Notes under the pieces: model-generated
What the model saw: only the letters and a program-made list of their open reading frames with translations
The model's database searches: none
Told to the model about the DNA's origin: nothing
Shown: in pieces, positions 29,694 to 38,972 of the stretch
Position numbering within the stretch: position 1 is the stretch's first letter
Layout: each line of letters opens with the position of its first letter
Origin: Brevundimonas vitisensis
GTDB lineage: Bacteria > Pseudomonadota > Alphaproteobacteria > Caulobacterales > Caulobacteraceae
Direction of reading: 5' to 3'
Assembly: GCF_016656965.1 (NCBI RefSeq)
Contig: NZ_CP067977.1
Span: 930,001 to 994,000, forward strand
DNA: 64,000 bases
Made by a program: the position numbers and the translations under genes

Positions 29694-30008
29694 TTATTGA
29701 AGCCGATGCGAACGCGGGGCGTGACGGCCCATGGCATCGACGCTGAACCATTGGGCCTCGTCGGCCCGGGACAGGGGCTCGACCTCGGGGTCATGCTCCA
29801 GAACATTCTCGGCGGCATAGACGATGAAGCCGCCCTCCGGCCCGACGGCAAAGACGCGATAGAAGGGCTGATCGGCCTGGACCGGCCCGGTCAGCGCCAG
29901 GGGACCAGAATAGGTCGGATCGACATCGACGATCACGCCGGAAAAGGCTTGTTCCCGGTGTCGGACGATCTGTCCAAGACCGAAACGGGCTGTGCGAACC
30001 TGGGTCAT
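29694..30008 (-). CDS. hspQ: Heat shock protein HspQ
   Basis: Small DNA/protein-binding factor of 104 residues; in enterobacteria HspQ is a heat-shock protein that enhances Lon-mediated degradation. The family core is clear: ARFGLGQIVRHREQAFSGVIVDVDPTYSG, PFYRVFAVGPEGGFIVYAAENVLEHD and GRHAPRSHRLQ. ATG 30008 gives the conserved start; the frame extends upstream into the divergent ppx region without support. It is divergent from the phosphatase gene over 147 bases. Confidence 0.88.
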   Translation of the reverse strand: MTQVRTARFGLGQIVRHREQAFSGVIVDVDPTYSGPLALTGPVQADQPFYRVFAVGPEGGFIVYAAENVLEHDPEVEPLSRADEAQWFSVDAMGRHAPRSHRLQ

Positions 30009-30155
30009 GGTCCAATAGCTACGCCCCTCTGTCTGAGCCGGAGGCTGGTCGTCTCGTTCATTTTCGCGACAGACAGGCTTGGCGCGGACGATCTGACGGG
30101 CGTAGGCTGTCGTAGACGGGTGCCGTTTCGGACCACCCACTTGAAAGCTCGGCCC

Positions 30156-31226
30156 ATGCCGGAGATCGACGACACGCCCGCGGGGCGTGACGGGCGGTCC
30201 CCCCGCTTCTTTGAAGCGGCCGCTGACGCGCCCCTCTATGGTGCGCTGGATCTGGGGACCAACAATTGCCGGCTGCTGATTGCGCGCCCGGCCCGCGACG
30301 GCTTTCGGGTCGTCGATTCCTTCAGCCGCATCGTCAGGCTGGGCGAGGGCTTGACCCGGACCGGCCGGCTGGACGACGGCGCGATGGACCGCGCCTATGA
30401 GGCTCTGGGTCTGTGTGCCGAGCGCGTGGCCAAGCGTGGGGTGACCTCGGCCCGGTTGAGCGCCGTTGCCACTCAAGCCTGTCGCCAGGCCGAGAACGGG
30501 GCCGAGTTCGTCGACCGGGTGAAACGCGGCACGGGACTGACGCTGCGAATCATTGACCCGGTGGAAGAGGCTCGGCTGGCCGTCGAAGGGTGTCGCAATC
30601 TATTCGACCCGAACGCACGGGCCATCCTCGTCATCGACGTGGGTGGAGGCTCGACCGAACTGTCCTGGCTGCGTCGCAGCGAGCGGGGCCTGGAGACGGT
30701 GGGCTGGCTGTCGGCACCCATCGGCGTCGTGACCCTGGCCGAACGGCATCCCGAGCCGACCGACAATCTCGACGCCTGGTACGAAGCCATGGTGGCCGAC
30801 ATGGCAGAGGCGATCGCGGATGGGCCCGTCGATCCGGATCTGAGGGCCGAGTTCGACGCCGGGCGGGCCCATCTGGTCGGAACGTCCGGAGCTATCACCA
30901 GCCTGGCTGGCATCCACCTTCGATTGGCGCGCTATCAGAGGGACCGGATCGACGGCTTGTGGATGAAGCGGGCTGACTGCGAAGCGGCGGCCGACAGGTT
31001 GCTGGCCCTGGGTCCGGCCGGTCGGGCGGCGGAAGCCTGCATCGGACCGGAGCGCGCCGACCTTGTCCTGGCCGGAGCCGCCATCCTGGAGGCGGTGCAG
31101 CGTGCGTGGCCTTGCGATCGCGTCCGCGTCGCCGATCGTGGCCTGCGTGAGGGGCTGCTGTTGCAAAGGATGCGCGAAGATCGTCGCAACCCGCGCTCCA
31201 GGCGCCGCAGGCGGGGCCGGTCCTAG
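30156..31226 (+). CDS. Ppx/GppA family phosphatase
   Basis: Actin/hexokinase-fold phosphohydrolase for polyphosphate or pppGpp, 356 residues. The phosphate-1 motif ALDLGTNNCRLLI (about residues 29-41) and phosphate-2 motif VIDVGGGSTEL (about 159-169) are intact, as is GTSGAITSLAG near residue 244. It lacks the C-terminal HD domain of long exopolyphosphatases. The C-terminus is highly basic (RNPRSRRRRRGRS), which may bind polyphosphate or RNA. It is convergent with a cyclophilin gene (4-nt stop overlap). Confidence 0.9.
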   Translation: MPEIDDTPAGRDGRSPRFFEAAADAPLYGALDLGTNNCRLLIARPARDGFRVVDSFSRIVRLGEGLTRTGRLDDGAMDRAYEALGLCAERVAKRGVTSARLSAVATQACRQAENGAEFVDRVKRGTGLTLRIIDPVEEARLAVEGCRNLFDPNARAILVIDVGGGSTELSWLRRSERGLETVGWLSAPIGVVTLAERHPEPTDNLDAWYEAMVADMAEAIADGPVDPDLRAEFDAGRAHLVGTSGAITSLAGIHLRLARYQRDRIDGLWMKRADCEAAADRLLALGPAGRAAEACIGPERADLVLAGAAILEAVQRAWPCDRVRVADRGLREGLLLQRMREDRRNPRSRRRRRGRS

Positions 31227-32161
31227 GCCACAGGTGCAGCCGCTGTCACCTGTACGGGCAGCGGGATGTCGCAGATGGAAAAGTCCGCGCCGCGAGCTGC
31301 CCGGACCTGTTCGGCCAGCAGGCGGAACGGCTCGGATCCCGGGTTGAGAATCTGCACGATCGGCCGCTCGGCCTCGGGCAAGTCGGCGGCCACGCGGACA
31401 CGGATCATGCGATCGCGCTCGCCCGCAACCATGCCGCTGGCGTCCTCGCCCGTCTTGAGGCTGCGAACGACATCCAGGCCGGACACCACCGTGCCCCAGA
31501 CAGTGTAGCGCTTGTCCAGCGACGGATAGGGCTGGCGCATCAGGAAGAACTGGCTGTTGGCCGTGTCGTTGCCCTCATCGCGCGCCATGCCCGCGACGCC
31601 GGGGCAATAGAGAGCCCAGCCGTGGACCCTGCCGTCTCCCGTCATCGACATCAGGGCGTCGGGCTGGGTCTGGACCGGGAGGGAGCCCACGAAGCCGATC
31701 ACTGCGCCTGCGGGGGCGGCGACGGGGGCGAAGGGCAGCTCGGGGCCCCGACGGAAGGTGAACTCGGCCTTCAGGTCCGGATAGGCGCTCTGCCCATCGC
31801 CATTGCCCAGCGGATCGCCGGTCTGAGCCATGAAATAGTCGATGACCCGGTGCCAGGTCAGGCCGTCATAGAAGCCCATCCGCGAAAGCAGGCGGATCCG
31901 CTCGACGTGCAAGGGCGCCACCAGCGGTGCCAGTTCGACCAGGATGCGGCCCTTGGTCGTGTCGATGACCAGCAGGTCTTCCGGGAGAACCTGCCGCCAG
32001 TCGGGTGAGCGAACACCCTGGGCGGGCGGAGCGGGAGGCGGAGGCGGAACCGCCGCATCGGCCGCCGGCGGAACATAGCCGACTTCGGTCTGGGCCAGGG
32101 CCGGACCCGCGAGCCCCAGAGCCATAGTCAGCCCTGCCATTGTCGCCAGATTTCGGACCAT
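31223..32161 (-). CDS. Secreted cyclophilin-type peptidyl-prolyl isomerase (copy 1)
   Basis: Periplasmic foldase of 312 residues. Signal peptide to about ALA-Q, then a proline-rich linker (PPPPPAPPAQ), then a cyclophilin domain with TTKGRILVELAP, FYDGLTWHRVIDYFMAQTGDP and SQFFLM. ATG 32161 was chosen because GGAGGGG lies just upstream; an ATG 15 bases earlier is possible. It is a divergent paralogue of the next upstream gene and the last gene of the gyrA-to-ppiase run. The C-terminal extension contains one Cys (SICDIPLP). Confidence 0.88.
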   Translation of the reverse strand: MVRNLATMAGLTMALGLAGPALAQTEVGYVPPAADAAVPPPPPAPPAQGVRSPDWRQVLPEDLLVIDTTKGRILVELAPLVAPLHVERIRLLSRMGFYDGLTWHRVIDYFMAQTGDPLGNGDGQSAYPDLKAEFTFRRGPELPFAPVAAPAGAVIGFVGSLPVQTQPDALMSMTGDGRVHGWALYCPGVAGMARDEGNDTANSQFFLMRQPYPSLDKRYTVWGTVVSGLDVVRSLKTGEDASGMVAGERDRMIRVRVAADLPEAERPIVQILNPGSEPFRLLAEQVRAARGADFSICDIPLPVQVTAAAPVA

Positions 32162-32193
32162 ACGCCCCTCCCCCATGCCTTGTTTCAGGCGCT

Positions 32194-33093
32194 TCAGTTG
32201 ACGACCTCAGCAGGCAGGCGGATGTCGCAGACGGTGAAGCGGTTGCCGCGCGCGGCGCGTGTCGATTCGACCAGGGCGATAAAGCCGGGACCGCGGGTAT
32301 CCATGACACGGACCACCGGGCGCGCGTCCTCAGGCATGGCCGCAGCCGTGCGAGCCTGCACGATGATATCGGGATCCTGCGTCACCGCGCCGTCGGCGGC
32401 ATCCGGTCCCTGCTTCAGCGACTGAACCACCTCGCGCCCGACCAGGATGGATCCGAACACCGTGTAACCGCCGTTCAGGGCCGCGTTCTCGCCCATCATC
32501 AGGAAGAACTGGCTGTTGGCGCTGTTCGGGTCGCTGGAGCGGGCCATGCCCGCCACGCCGGCGCAGAACAGGGTCTGGGCCTCCACCTTCATGTCGGCGG
32601 TCACCATCATCTGGGCATCGGGCTGGGTGGTCACCGGAACTGCGCCGACCAGGCCGCGCAGAGCCGTGCCGCCGCTGTTCGGAACGGGCACAAAGGCGGT
32701 ATCGCGTCCACGCCGGAACGCCGCCTCCAGGCCGATGTCCGGCAGGTCGCTGCTGCCCAGCCCCGTTCCCAGAGGATCGCCCGTCTGGGCCATGAAGCCG
32801 CCGATGACGCGGTGAAATTTCAAGCCGTCATAGAAGCCCTGATCGGCCAGGGTCCGGATCCGGACGACATGGTTGGGGGCCACCCGCGGCTCCAGCTCCA
32901 CCAGAATTCGGCCCTTGGACGTGTCGATGACCAGCAGGTTCTCGGGGGCCACGGTGCGCCAGTCGGCAGCGGTCAGCCCGGACGGCACGGGCGCTGGTGT
33001 CTGGGTCGCCGACGGTGGCACCGTCTGGGCAAGGGCGGCACTGCCCATGGCCATCACCACGGCAACAATCGCTCCACGGACACGCATCTTCAT
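32194..33093 (-). CDS. Secreted cyclophilin-type peptidyl-prolyl isomerase (copy 2)
   Basis: A 299-residue periplasmic cyclophilin with a signal peptide (ending ALA-Q) and the same domain plan as its neighbour: TSKGRILVELEPRVAP, FYDGLKFHRVIGGFMAQTGDP, SQFFLMMG, and a C-terminal stretch TVCDIRLP matching SICDIPLP in copy 1. Both carry an insert between the catalytic block and the SQFF motif. Its ATG overlaps the coaD stop by 4 nt. Confidence 0.9.
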   Translation of the reverse strand: MKMRVRGAIVAVVMAMGSAALAQTVPPSATQTPAPVPSGLTAADWRTVAPENLLVIDTSKGRILVELEPRVAPNHVVRIRTLADQGFYDGLKFHRVIGGFMAQTGDPLGTGLGSSDLPDIGLEAAFRRGRDTAFVPVPNSGGTALRGLVGAVPVTTQPDAQMMVTADMKVEAQTLFCAGVAGMARSSDPNSANSQFFLMMGENAALNGGYTVFGSILVGREVVQSLKQGPDAADGAVTQDPDIIVQARTAAAMPEDARPVVRVMDTRGPGFIALVESTRAARGNRFTVCDIRLPAEVVN

Positions 33094-33578
33094 CCTCGAC
33101 CCTTCACCTTGTCCCGAACCGCCTGGGCGACGGCGGGGCTGACGAAACTGTCGATCGCGCCGTCCAGACGGGCGATCTCCTTGACCAGCCGCGAGGCGAT
33201 CGCCTGATGCCTCGGGTCGGCCATCAGGAACACGGTTTCTATGTCGCTGTTGAGGCGCTGGTTCATGGCGGTCATCTGGAATTCGTATTCGAAATCCGCC
33301 ACGGCGCGCAGGCCCCGGACGATGACGCTGGCGTTCAGGCTTTCGGCAAAATGCATCAGCAGGCTGCTGAACGGGCGCACCTCGACCCGATCGCCAAAGC
33401 CGACCAGCTCGGCCCGAACCATCTCGACCCGCTGAGCGGTGGTGAACAGGGGGCCCTTGTCGTCATTCTGGGCCACGCCGATGACCAGGCGATCCACCAG
33501 CTTCACCGCTCGGCCGATGATATCCATGTGCCCGTTGGTCACGGGATCGAAGGTGCCGGGATAAAGCCCGATTCGCAT
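33090..33578 (-). CDS. coaD: Pantetheine-phosphate adenylyltransferase CoaD
   Basis: Fourth step of coenzyme A synthesis: 4'-phosphopantetheine plus ATP to dephospho-CoA. 162 residues, usual length. The nucleotidyltransferase T/HxGH motif is YPGTFDPVTNGHMDII at the start, with RGLRAVADFEYEFQM and the ISSR-like IASRLVKEIA near residue 130. ATG 33578 is preceded by GAGGGGAG; the frame continues upstream without cause. Confidence 0.95.
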   Translation of the reverse strand: MRIGLYPGTFDPVTNGHMDIIGRAVKLVDRLVIGVAQNDDKGPLFTTAQRVEMVRAELVGFGDRVEVRPFSSLLMHFAESLNASVIVRGLRAVADFEYEFQMTAMNQRLNSDIETVFLMADPRHQAIASRLVKEIARLDGAIDSFVSPAVAQAVRDKVKGRG

Positions 33579-33640
33579 GGCGTATCTCCCCTCGCCTTTT
33601 CCGTCATTTAGCAGTCGCAACAGAGCGGGCCTAGAGGCGA

Positions 33641-34435
33641 TCAGACTGGCTGCGGCACGGCCGCGGACCAGGCGGCCTGCAACCGCGCAATGACGTCGGG
33701 GCTCGGCGCAAAACGGTGCTGGCCGATGGCCGTGATTGGACAGGCCGGGGTGGCACTGTTGCACAGGAAGGCCGCATCGAACCGGTCCAGATCATCGATC
33801 GACACCGGCACCGTCTCGCTCCTCATCCCGACCTCGGCAAGACCCTGGGTGATCAGGGCCTGGGTGACGCCAGGCAGCATCGGCGCCTGGGGCCAGGTCA
33901 CCTGATCACCCCTGACCAAGCCGATGTTCCAGGTCGTCCCTTCAGAAATTTTTCCGTCCGGGTCGACAAACAACGCGTCATCAAAGTCGGCTTGCCGCGC
34001 CAGACGCCGGGCCCGGATCAGGCCGAAGATGGCCGTGTGCTTGATGTGCGCCTCCTCGCGCTCATAGGTGCGCACCTGGATCCGCATACTGGTGCCCAGC
34101 GGCGGCGGCGGGGGCGCGATCAGGGTCATGACCTTTGGACAGACCACCGCCTCCGGCGTCCGCGCCCAGATTTCGGGCGAGAACAGGCTGATCCTCACCC
34201 AGGCGTCGCGCCTTTCGCCCAGAGCAGACCGGACCAGTCGGCGCAGTCGTTCCTGGCCGACCGGCTCGCCGAACAGATCGACCGCGTGACCGTCCAGCCG
34301 TTTCAGATGGAGATCGAGACCGCGGACACCGCCGTCCTCCACCCTGAACGAGGTATAGGCCCCGTAGTTGACCAGGGCGAGGTAATGCAGGTCACCCTCA
34401 GTGGGGGACAGGCCGTCGATGAGGATGTCGCTCAC
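33641..34435 (-). CDS. Class IV (PLP) aminotransferase family protein
   Basis: A 264-residue fold-type IV PLP enzyme, family of branched-chain/D-amino-acid aminotransferases and aminodeoxychorismate lyase. The PLP lysine is probably K132 in HIKHTAIFGLI, and the phosphate-binding blocks are EGTTWNIGLV and LPGVTQALI. Sequence is divergent from IlvE and PabC, so the substrate is open. It lies between gyrA (24-base gap) and coaD on the same strand. Confidence 0.82.
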   Translation of the reverse strand: MSDILIDGLSPTEGDLHYLALVNYGAYTSFRVEDGGVRGLDLHLKRLDGHAVDLFGEPVGQERLRRLVRSALGERRDAWVRISLFSPEIWARTPEAVVCPKVMTLIAPPPPPLGTSMRIQVRTYEREEAHIKHTAIFGLIRARRLARQADFDDALFVDPDGKISEGTTWNIGLVRGDQVTWPQAPMLPGVTQALITQGLAEVGMRSETVPVSIDDLDRFDAAFLCNSATPACPITAIGQHRFAPSPDVIARLQAAWSAAVPQPV

Positions 34436-34459
34436 GCTTCCTGTCCCGCCGGGCGAGGA

Positions 34460-37216
34460 TCAATCCTCGCCGCCCTCATCTGCCCCGTCTTCCGTATTCG
34501 CCACCTCGGCCAGACGCTCGACCGAGACGACGCGTTCGCCCTCGGCGGTGCGGAAGATGGTGACGCCCTGGCTGGAGCGGCCGACCACGCGGACCTGGCT
34601 GACCCGCGTGCGGATCATCTGGCCGCTGGTCGTGACCATCAGCAGTTCGTCCGTCTCGTCCACCGGGAAGGCGGCGGCCAGTCGGGTGCCGGCGCGCCCG
34701 CCCAGACCGTGGGCGGTCAGCCCCTGTCCGCCTCGACCGGTGCGACGATATTCATAGGCCGAGGATCGCTTGCCAAAGCCGGTGTCGGTCACGGTCAGAA
34801 TGAACTGCTCCGCTGCGCCCAGGGCCGCGATCCGTTCCGGCGAGATCGGAGCGTCGCCGGATGCGGTTTCGCCCTCGTCCTCCGACTCGGTCGTCGGTGT
34901 GTCATCGTCAGCCTCGCCTGAGGCGGCCTTGCGCATGGCATTGGCGTGTTTGACGTAGGCAGCCCGCTCGTCGGGGGTAGCATCGACCCGGGCCAGCACG
35001 GCCATGGAGATGACCTCGTCGCCGGTCTGCAGGCGCACGCCGCGCACGCCCGTGGAATCCCGGCCCTTGAACACCCGCACATCGTCCGCCTTGAAGCGGA
35101 TCGCGCGACCCATGGCGGTCGTCAGCAGGATGTCGTCTTCGGCCGTGCACAGGGCGACACCGACCATATGGTCGCCCTCTTCCAGCTTCATGGCGATCTT
35201 GCCTGCGCGGTTCACGGTCGCGAAATCGCTGAGCTTGTTGCGGCGCACGTCACCCGAGCGGGTGGCGAACATGATGTCATAGTTGTCCCAATCCGCCTCG
35301 TCTTCGGGCAGCGGCAGGACATTCATGATGCTGTCGCCCGGCTCGATCGGCAGCAGATTGACGAAGGCCTTGCCGCGCGAGGTCGGCGCGCCCAGCGGCA
35401 GGCGCCACACCTTGAGCTTATAGGCCTTGCCGTTGGTGGCGAAGAACAGGACCGGCGCATGGGTCGAGGCGGAGAACACGCCGACGATGGCGTCCTCGTC
35501 CTTCATCGTCATGCCGGACTTGCCCTTGCCGCCGCGATGCTGGGTCCGATAGGCGCCCAGGGCCACGCGTTTGACGTATCCGCCGTGGGTGACGGTCACG
35601 ACCATGTCCTCGCGCGGGATCAGGTCCTCGTCCTCCATCTCGGCGTCGCCCTCGCCGATCAGGGTCCGCCGCGGCACCGCAAACTGATCCTTCACCGCCA
35701 CCAGGTCCTCGCGGATGATGGCCAGGATGTTGGCGCGGTCCGACAGAATGGTCAGATGCCCCTGGATCGTCTCGGCCAGGCCGCGCGCCTCGGAGAAGAT
35801 GTCGTCGCGCCCCAGGCCGGTCAGGCGGCTGAGCGTCAGGCCCAGGATGGCGCGGGCCTGCTCGTCGGTCAGGTTCAGCTTGTCGCCATCGATCAGCATG
35901 GAGCGCGGATCGGCGATCAGCTCGACCAGGGCGATCATGTCGGCGACAGGCCAGGCCTTGGCCTGCAACCGCTCGCGCGCCTCCGCCGGATCGGCCGAGG
36001 AGCGGATGATGTGGATGACCTCGTCGATATTGGCGACGGCCACGGCCAGACCGACCAGGACGTGGCCGCGGTCGCGGGCCTTGGCCAGCTCGAATTTGAC
36101 GCGGCGGACCACCACTTCTTCGCGGAAGTCCAGGAAGACCTCGAGCAGCCGGCGCAGGCCCATCTGTTCCGGCCGGCCGTGGTTCAGGGCCAGCATATTG
36201 ACGCCGAACGAAGACTGCAGGGCAGAATAGCGCCAGAGCTGATTCAGGATGACATCGCCCGAAGCCTCGCGCTTCAGCTCGATGACGATCCGCATGCCCT
36301 GACGATCGGACTCGTCGCGAACATCGGAAATGCCCTCGATCCGCTTTTCGCGGACCATTTCGGCGATGCGCTCGATCAAGGTCTGTTTGTTGACCTGGAA
36401 CGGCAGCTCAGTGACCACGATCGCCTCGCGGTCCTTGCGGATTTCCTCAACCGTGGCCCGGCCGCGCACGATGACGGAGCCCCGTCCTTCGCGCAGGGCG
36501 TTGCGCGGGGCGGTGCGGCCCATGATTTCCCCGCCCGTGGGGAAGTCGGGCCCGGGCACGATGTCCAGCAGGGCTTCGTCGCCGATCTCGGGATCGTCCA
36601 GCAGGGCGACCGCCGCATCAATGATCTCACCCAGGTTATGCGGCGGGATGTTGGTGGCCATGCCGACGGCGATGCCGCCAGCCCCATTGACCAGCAGGTT
36701 CGGAATCCGCGCCGGCAGGACGACCGGCTCCAGCTCCTTTTCGTCGTAGTTCGGCTGGAAATCGACGGTGTTCTTGTCGATGTCGGCCAGCAGGGCGACC
36801 GCCGCCGGGGCCATCCGGGCCTCGGTATATCGCATGGAGGCGGGCATATCGCCGTCGACCGAGCCGAAATTGCCCTGGCCGTCGACCAGCATCAGCCCCA
36901 TCGAGAAGGGCTGGGCCATACGGACCAGAGCCATATAGACCGAGGCGTCGCCGTGCGGGTGGAACCGGCCCAGAACGTCACCGACGACGCGCGCACATTT
37001 CGAATAGGCACGGTCCGGCGTCATGTTCAGGTCGTGCATCGAATACAGGATGCGGCGGTGGACCGGCTTCAGACCATCGCGGGCATCGGGCAGGGCCCGC
37101 GATACGATCACGCTCATCGCATAATCGAGATAGGAGCGGCGCAGCTCGTCCTCGATCGTGATGTTGGAAATGTCAGCGTTCGCCGGTGCGGCGTTTTCGG
37201 GGGTGTCGTCGGTCAA
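34460..37216 (-). CDS. gyrA: DNA gyrase subunit A
   Basis: Breakage-reunion subunit of DNA gyrase, 918 residues. The catalytic tyrosine is Y130 (SMRYTEAR, equal to E. coli Y122). The quinolone pocket reads [15 protein letters not shown], so A91 and M95 stand at the E. coli S83 and D87 positions. The C-terminal DNA-wrapping pinwheel carries the gyrase box as QHRGGKG. An acidic insert (about residues 757-795, [16 protein letters not shown]) extends one blade and explains part of the extra length over E. coli. It heads a run with an aminotransferase, coaD and two cyclophilins. Confidence 0.97.
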   Translation of the reverse strand: MTDDTPENAAPANADISNITIEDELRRSYLDYAMSVIVSRALPDARDGLKPVHRRILYSMHDLNMTPDRAYSKCARVVGDVLGRFHPHGDASVYMALVRMAQPFSMGLMLVDGQGNFGSVDGDMPASMRYTEARMAPAAVALLADIDKNTVDFQPNYDEKELEPVVLPARIPNLLVNGAGGIAVGMATNIPPHNLGEIIDAAVALLDDPEIGDEALLDIVPGPDFPTGGEIMGRTAPRNALREGRGSVIVRGRATVEEIRKDREAIVVTELPFQVNKQTLIERIAEMVREKRIEGISDVRDESDRQGMRIVIELKREASGDVILNQLWRYSALQSSFGVNMLALNHGRPEQMGLRRLLEVFLDFREEVVVRRVKFELAKARDRGHVLVGLAVAVANIDEVIHIIRSSADPAEARERLQAKAWPVADMIALVELIADPRSMLIDGDKLNLTDEQARAILGLTLSRLTGLGRDDIFSEARGLAETIQGHLTILSDRANILAIIREDLVAVKDQFAVPRRTLIGEGDAEMEDEDLIPREDMVVTVTHGGYVKRVALGAYRTQHRGGKGKSGMTMKDEDAIVGVFSASTHAPVLFFATNGKAYKLKVWRLPLGAPTSRGKAFVNLLPIEPGDSIMNVLPLPEDEADWDNYDIMFATRSGDVRRNKLSDFATVNRAGKIAMKLEEGDHMVGVALCTAEDDILLTTAMGRAIRFKADDVRVFKGRDSTGVRGVRLQTGDEVISMAVLARVDATPDERAAYVKHANAMRKAASGEADDDTPTTESEDEGETASGDAPISPERIAALGAAEQFILTVTDTGFGKRSSAYEYRRTGRGGQGLTAHGLGGRAGTRLAAAFPVDETDELLMVTTSGQMIRTRVSQVRVVGRSSQGVTIFRTAEGERVVSVERLAEVANTEDGADEGGED

Positions 37217-37337
37217 GGATTTTGGGCTTTAATCGGCCGGAATCGGAACGTGATCCGCTGTCTGGTTTTCTAGCACTCACGGCCTGTCGTGGCAAAGACG
37301 CCCAAGGCCCTCCAGTCCTCCGTGAAAGGTAGATTTC

Positions 37338-37889
37338 ATGCGTGCTCTTCTGACCGCCACCGCCCTGTTTATGACCGCTGGCTGCGCCATGGCCCAGACG
37401 CCGCCCGCCGCGACCGCGCCGGCCCCCGAGCCGGTCGGCATGGCCACCTTGCGGCTTGCAGACGGAACCGAGGCCGGCACCGTCAAGGCCTTCCACGGAC
37501 CGCAGGGCATCCTGTTCCGCGTCGAGGGCCAGGGCTGGCCCCAGGGCTGGCATGGAGTGCACCTGCATGCCGTGGGTCAGTGCGAGGGCCCCGGCTTCAC
37601 ATCGGCCGGGGCGCATGTGAACCATCCGACCGAGGCGCGGCCTCACGGCCTGCTGAACCAGCAGGGCGGGCCGGATCTGGGCGATCTCCAGAATGTCTAT
37701 GCCGGGGCGGACGGCACGGCCATGGCCGAGGTCTATCTGCCCGTCAGCGGCCACGCTGGCCATAATCTGATGGATGCGGACGGCGTCGCCTTTCTGGTGC
37801 ACGCCAACCCGGACGACCACATCAGCCAGCCGATCGGCGGAGCCGGGGCGCGGATCGCCTGCGGCGTGTTCAGCGCCACCGCCGACTGA
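37338..37889 (+). CDS. sodC: Cu-Zn superoxide dismutase
   Basis: Periplasmic superoxide dismutase of 183 residues. The leader ends in either a lipobox-like TAGC or a signal peptidase I site (AMA-Q). Metal ligands H75, H77, H93 and H155 are present (VHLHAVG, SAGAHVN, LVHANPDD), as are the zinc-loop sequence HPTEARPHGLLNQQGGPDLGD and the disulfide pair C82 and C175. It is divergent from gyrA with a 121-base gap. Confidence 0.94.
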   Translation: MRALLTATALFMTAGCAMAQTPPAATAPAPEPVGMATLRLADGTEAGTVKAFHGPQGILFRVEGQGWPQGWHGVHLHAVGQCEGPGFTSAGAHVNHPTEARPHGLLNQQGGPDLGDLQNVYAGADGTAMAEVYLPVSGHAGHNLMDADGVAFLVHANPDDHISQPIGGAGARIACGVFSATAD

Positions 37890-37895
37890 CGCTGC

Positions 37896-38894
37896 TCAGT
37901 CAGGACCGGGCTTCAGGGTCCCGTCCAGGAAGGCGATGACGCGGGGCCAGGCGTCCAGCCGAGCCTCGGCATTGGCCTGGGGCGTGCCGCCGCTGCGGGG
38001 GTCGGCGCGAGGGTCGCCGTCTCCGCCAATCAGGTCGTGACCGGCCTCGGGATAGATCAGCGCCTCGGTGGCCAGACCGGCCGCCTCGCGGGCCGTGACG
38101 ATATTGCGGGCTTGGCGGGCGGAGTTCCACTGGGCGTCCCGCTCGCCGGCGATCAGCATCAGGGCCCCCGGATAGGCTTCGACCGGAATACGGGCCGTGG
38201 CTTCGCGATCGGGATGGTCGGCGCGGCCGTTCTCGTGGATGGCGCGCAGGTCCGCGTTACGCGGCCCGGCGAGAAGGCCTTCTACGAAGCCGCGATAGGG
38301 CATGAAGGGCAAGGCCTGTCCGTCGAACGAGAAGGACGACCGCATGCCCTCGGCCTCGATCATCTCCAGACCCCAGCCCTCCCAGACCAGGTCGGAGGGG
38401 GTATAGGCGACGACGGCGTCGATCCAGTCATAGCGGCTGGCGGCGATCAGCGCGAACTCCGCCCCCTTGGACCCGCCGAAAAGGCCGAAGCGCTCGACAT
38501 CCACGCCGTCCATGCCGCTCAGGGCTTCGCGCAGTTCGCCTATCTGATCCACCCGGATATCGATGAAACTGCCGGGCAGGTCCGGGAACTGGGGCGGTGG
38601 TCCATATTCACCCCAGTCTGGAGAGTAGTAAGGCAGGCTGACGGCGGCATAGCCCAGGTCCGCCAAGATCGGCCCGAACCGGCGGCCGCCCTGATCGCCG
38701 CCGTCGGCACCCGCCAGGATCACAAGCACCGGTCGGGGGGTATCGCCGGGCAGGGCGTAGACGACGGCATGGGGAAAGCCCGGTACCGGACTTTCGGTGA
38801 TCTGGGCCCGGGCCCCTGCGCTTGCGAAAACGGCGGCGCAAAGCGTGGCGATGGCGAGCGTGAGGCGACTGAAGGGAAGGGTCATCGAAACCAT
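37896..38894 (-). CDS. Secreted alpha/beta hydrolase with BAAT-like C-terminal domain
   Basis: Exported protein of 332 residues with a signal peptide (ending ARA-Q) and an alpha/beta-hydrolase core like the C-terminal part of bile-acid-CoA:amino acid N-acyltransferase / acyl-CoA thioesterase proteins. The nucleophile elbow is GLFGGSKGAEFAL (Ser in GGSKG); the acid is probably the Asp of AGERDAQW and the His that of EAGHDLIGG. A second ATG nine bases downstream (38885) is an equally possible start. Substrate unknown. Confidence 0.82.
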   Translation of the reverse strand: MVSMTLPFSRLTLAIATLCAAVFASAGARAQITESPVPGFPHAVVYALPGDTPRPVLVILAGADGGDQGGRRFGPILADLGYAAVSLPYYSPDWGEYGPPPQFPDLPGSFIDIRVDQIGELREALSGMDGVDVERFGLFGGSKGAEFALIAASRYDWIDAVVAYTPSDLVWEGWGLEMIEAEGMRSSFSFDGQALPFMPYRGFVEGLLAGPRNADLRAIHENGRADHPDREATARIPVEAYPGALMLIAGERDAQWNSARQARNIVTAREAAGLATEALIYPEAGHDLIGGDGDPRADPRSGGTPQANAEARLDAWPRVIAFLDGTLKPGPD

Positions 38895-38972
38895 CTCGAA
38901 GCGGTCCTAGCGAACCTGTCAGTCTTCTAGTCGCCACGGACGACGGCAATGGATGCACCTCGGTGCCGGCCA

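Noticed and set aside
34946..37273. 775-codon plus-strand frame opposite gyrA
   Set aside because: Antisense shadow of a conserved essential gene; low-complexity His/Gln/Asp-rich product.
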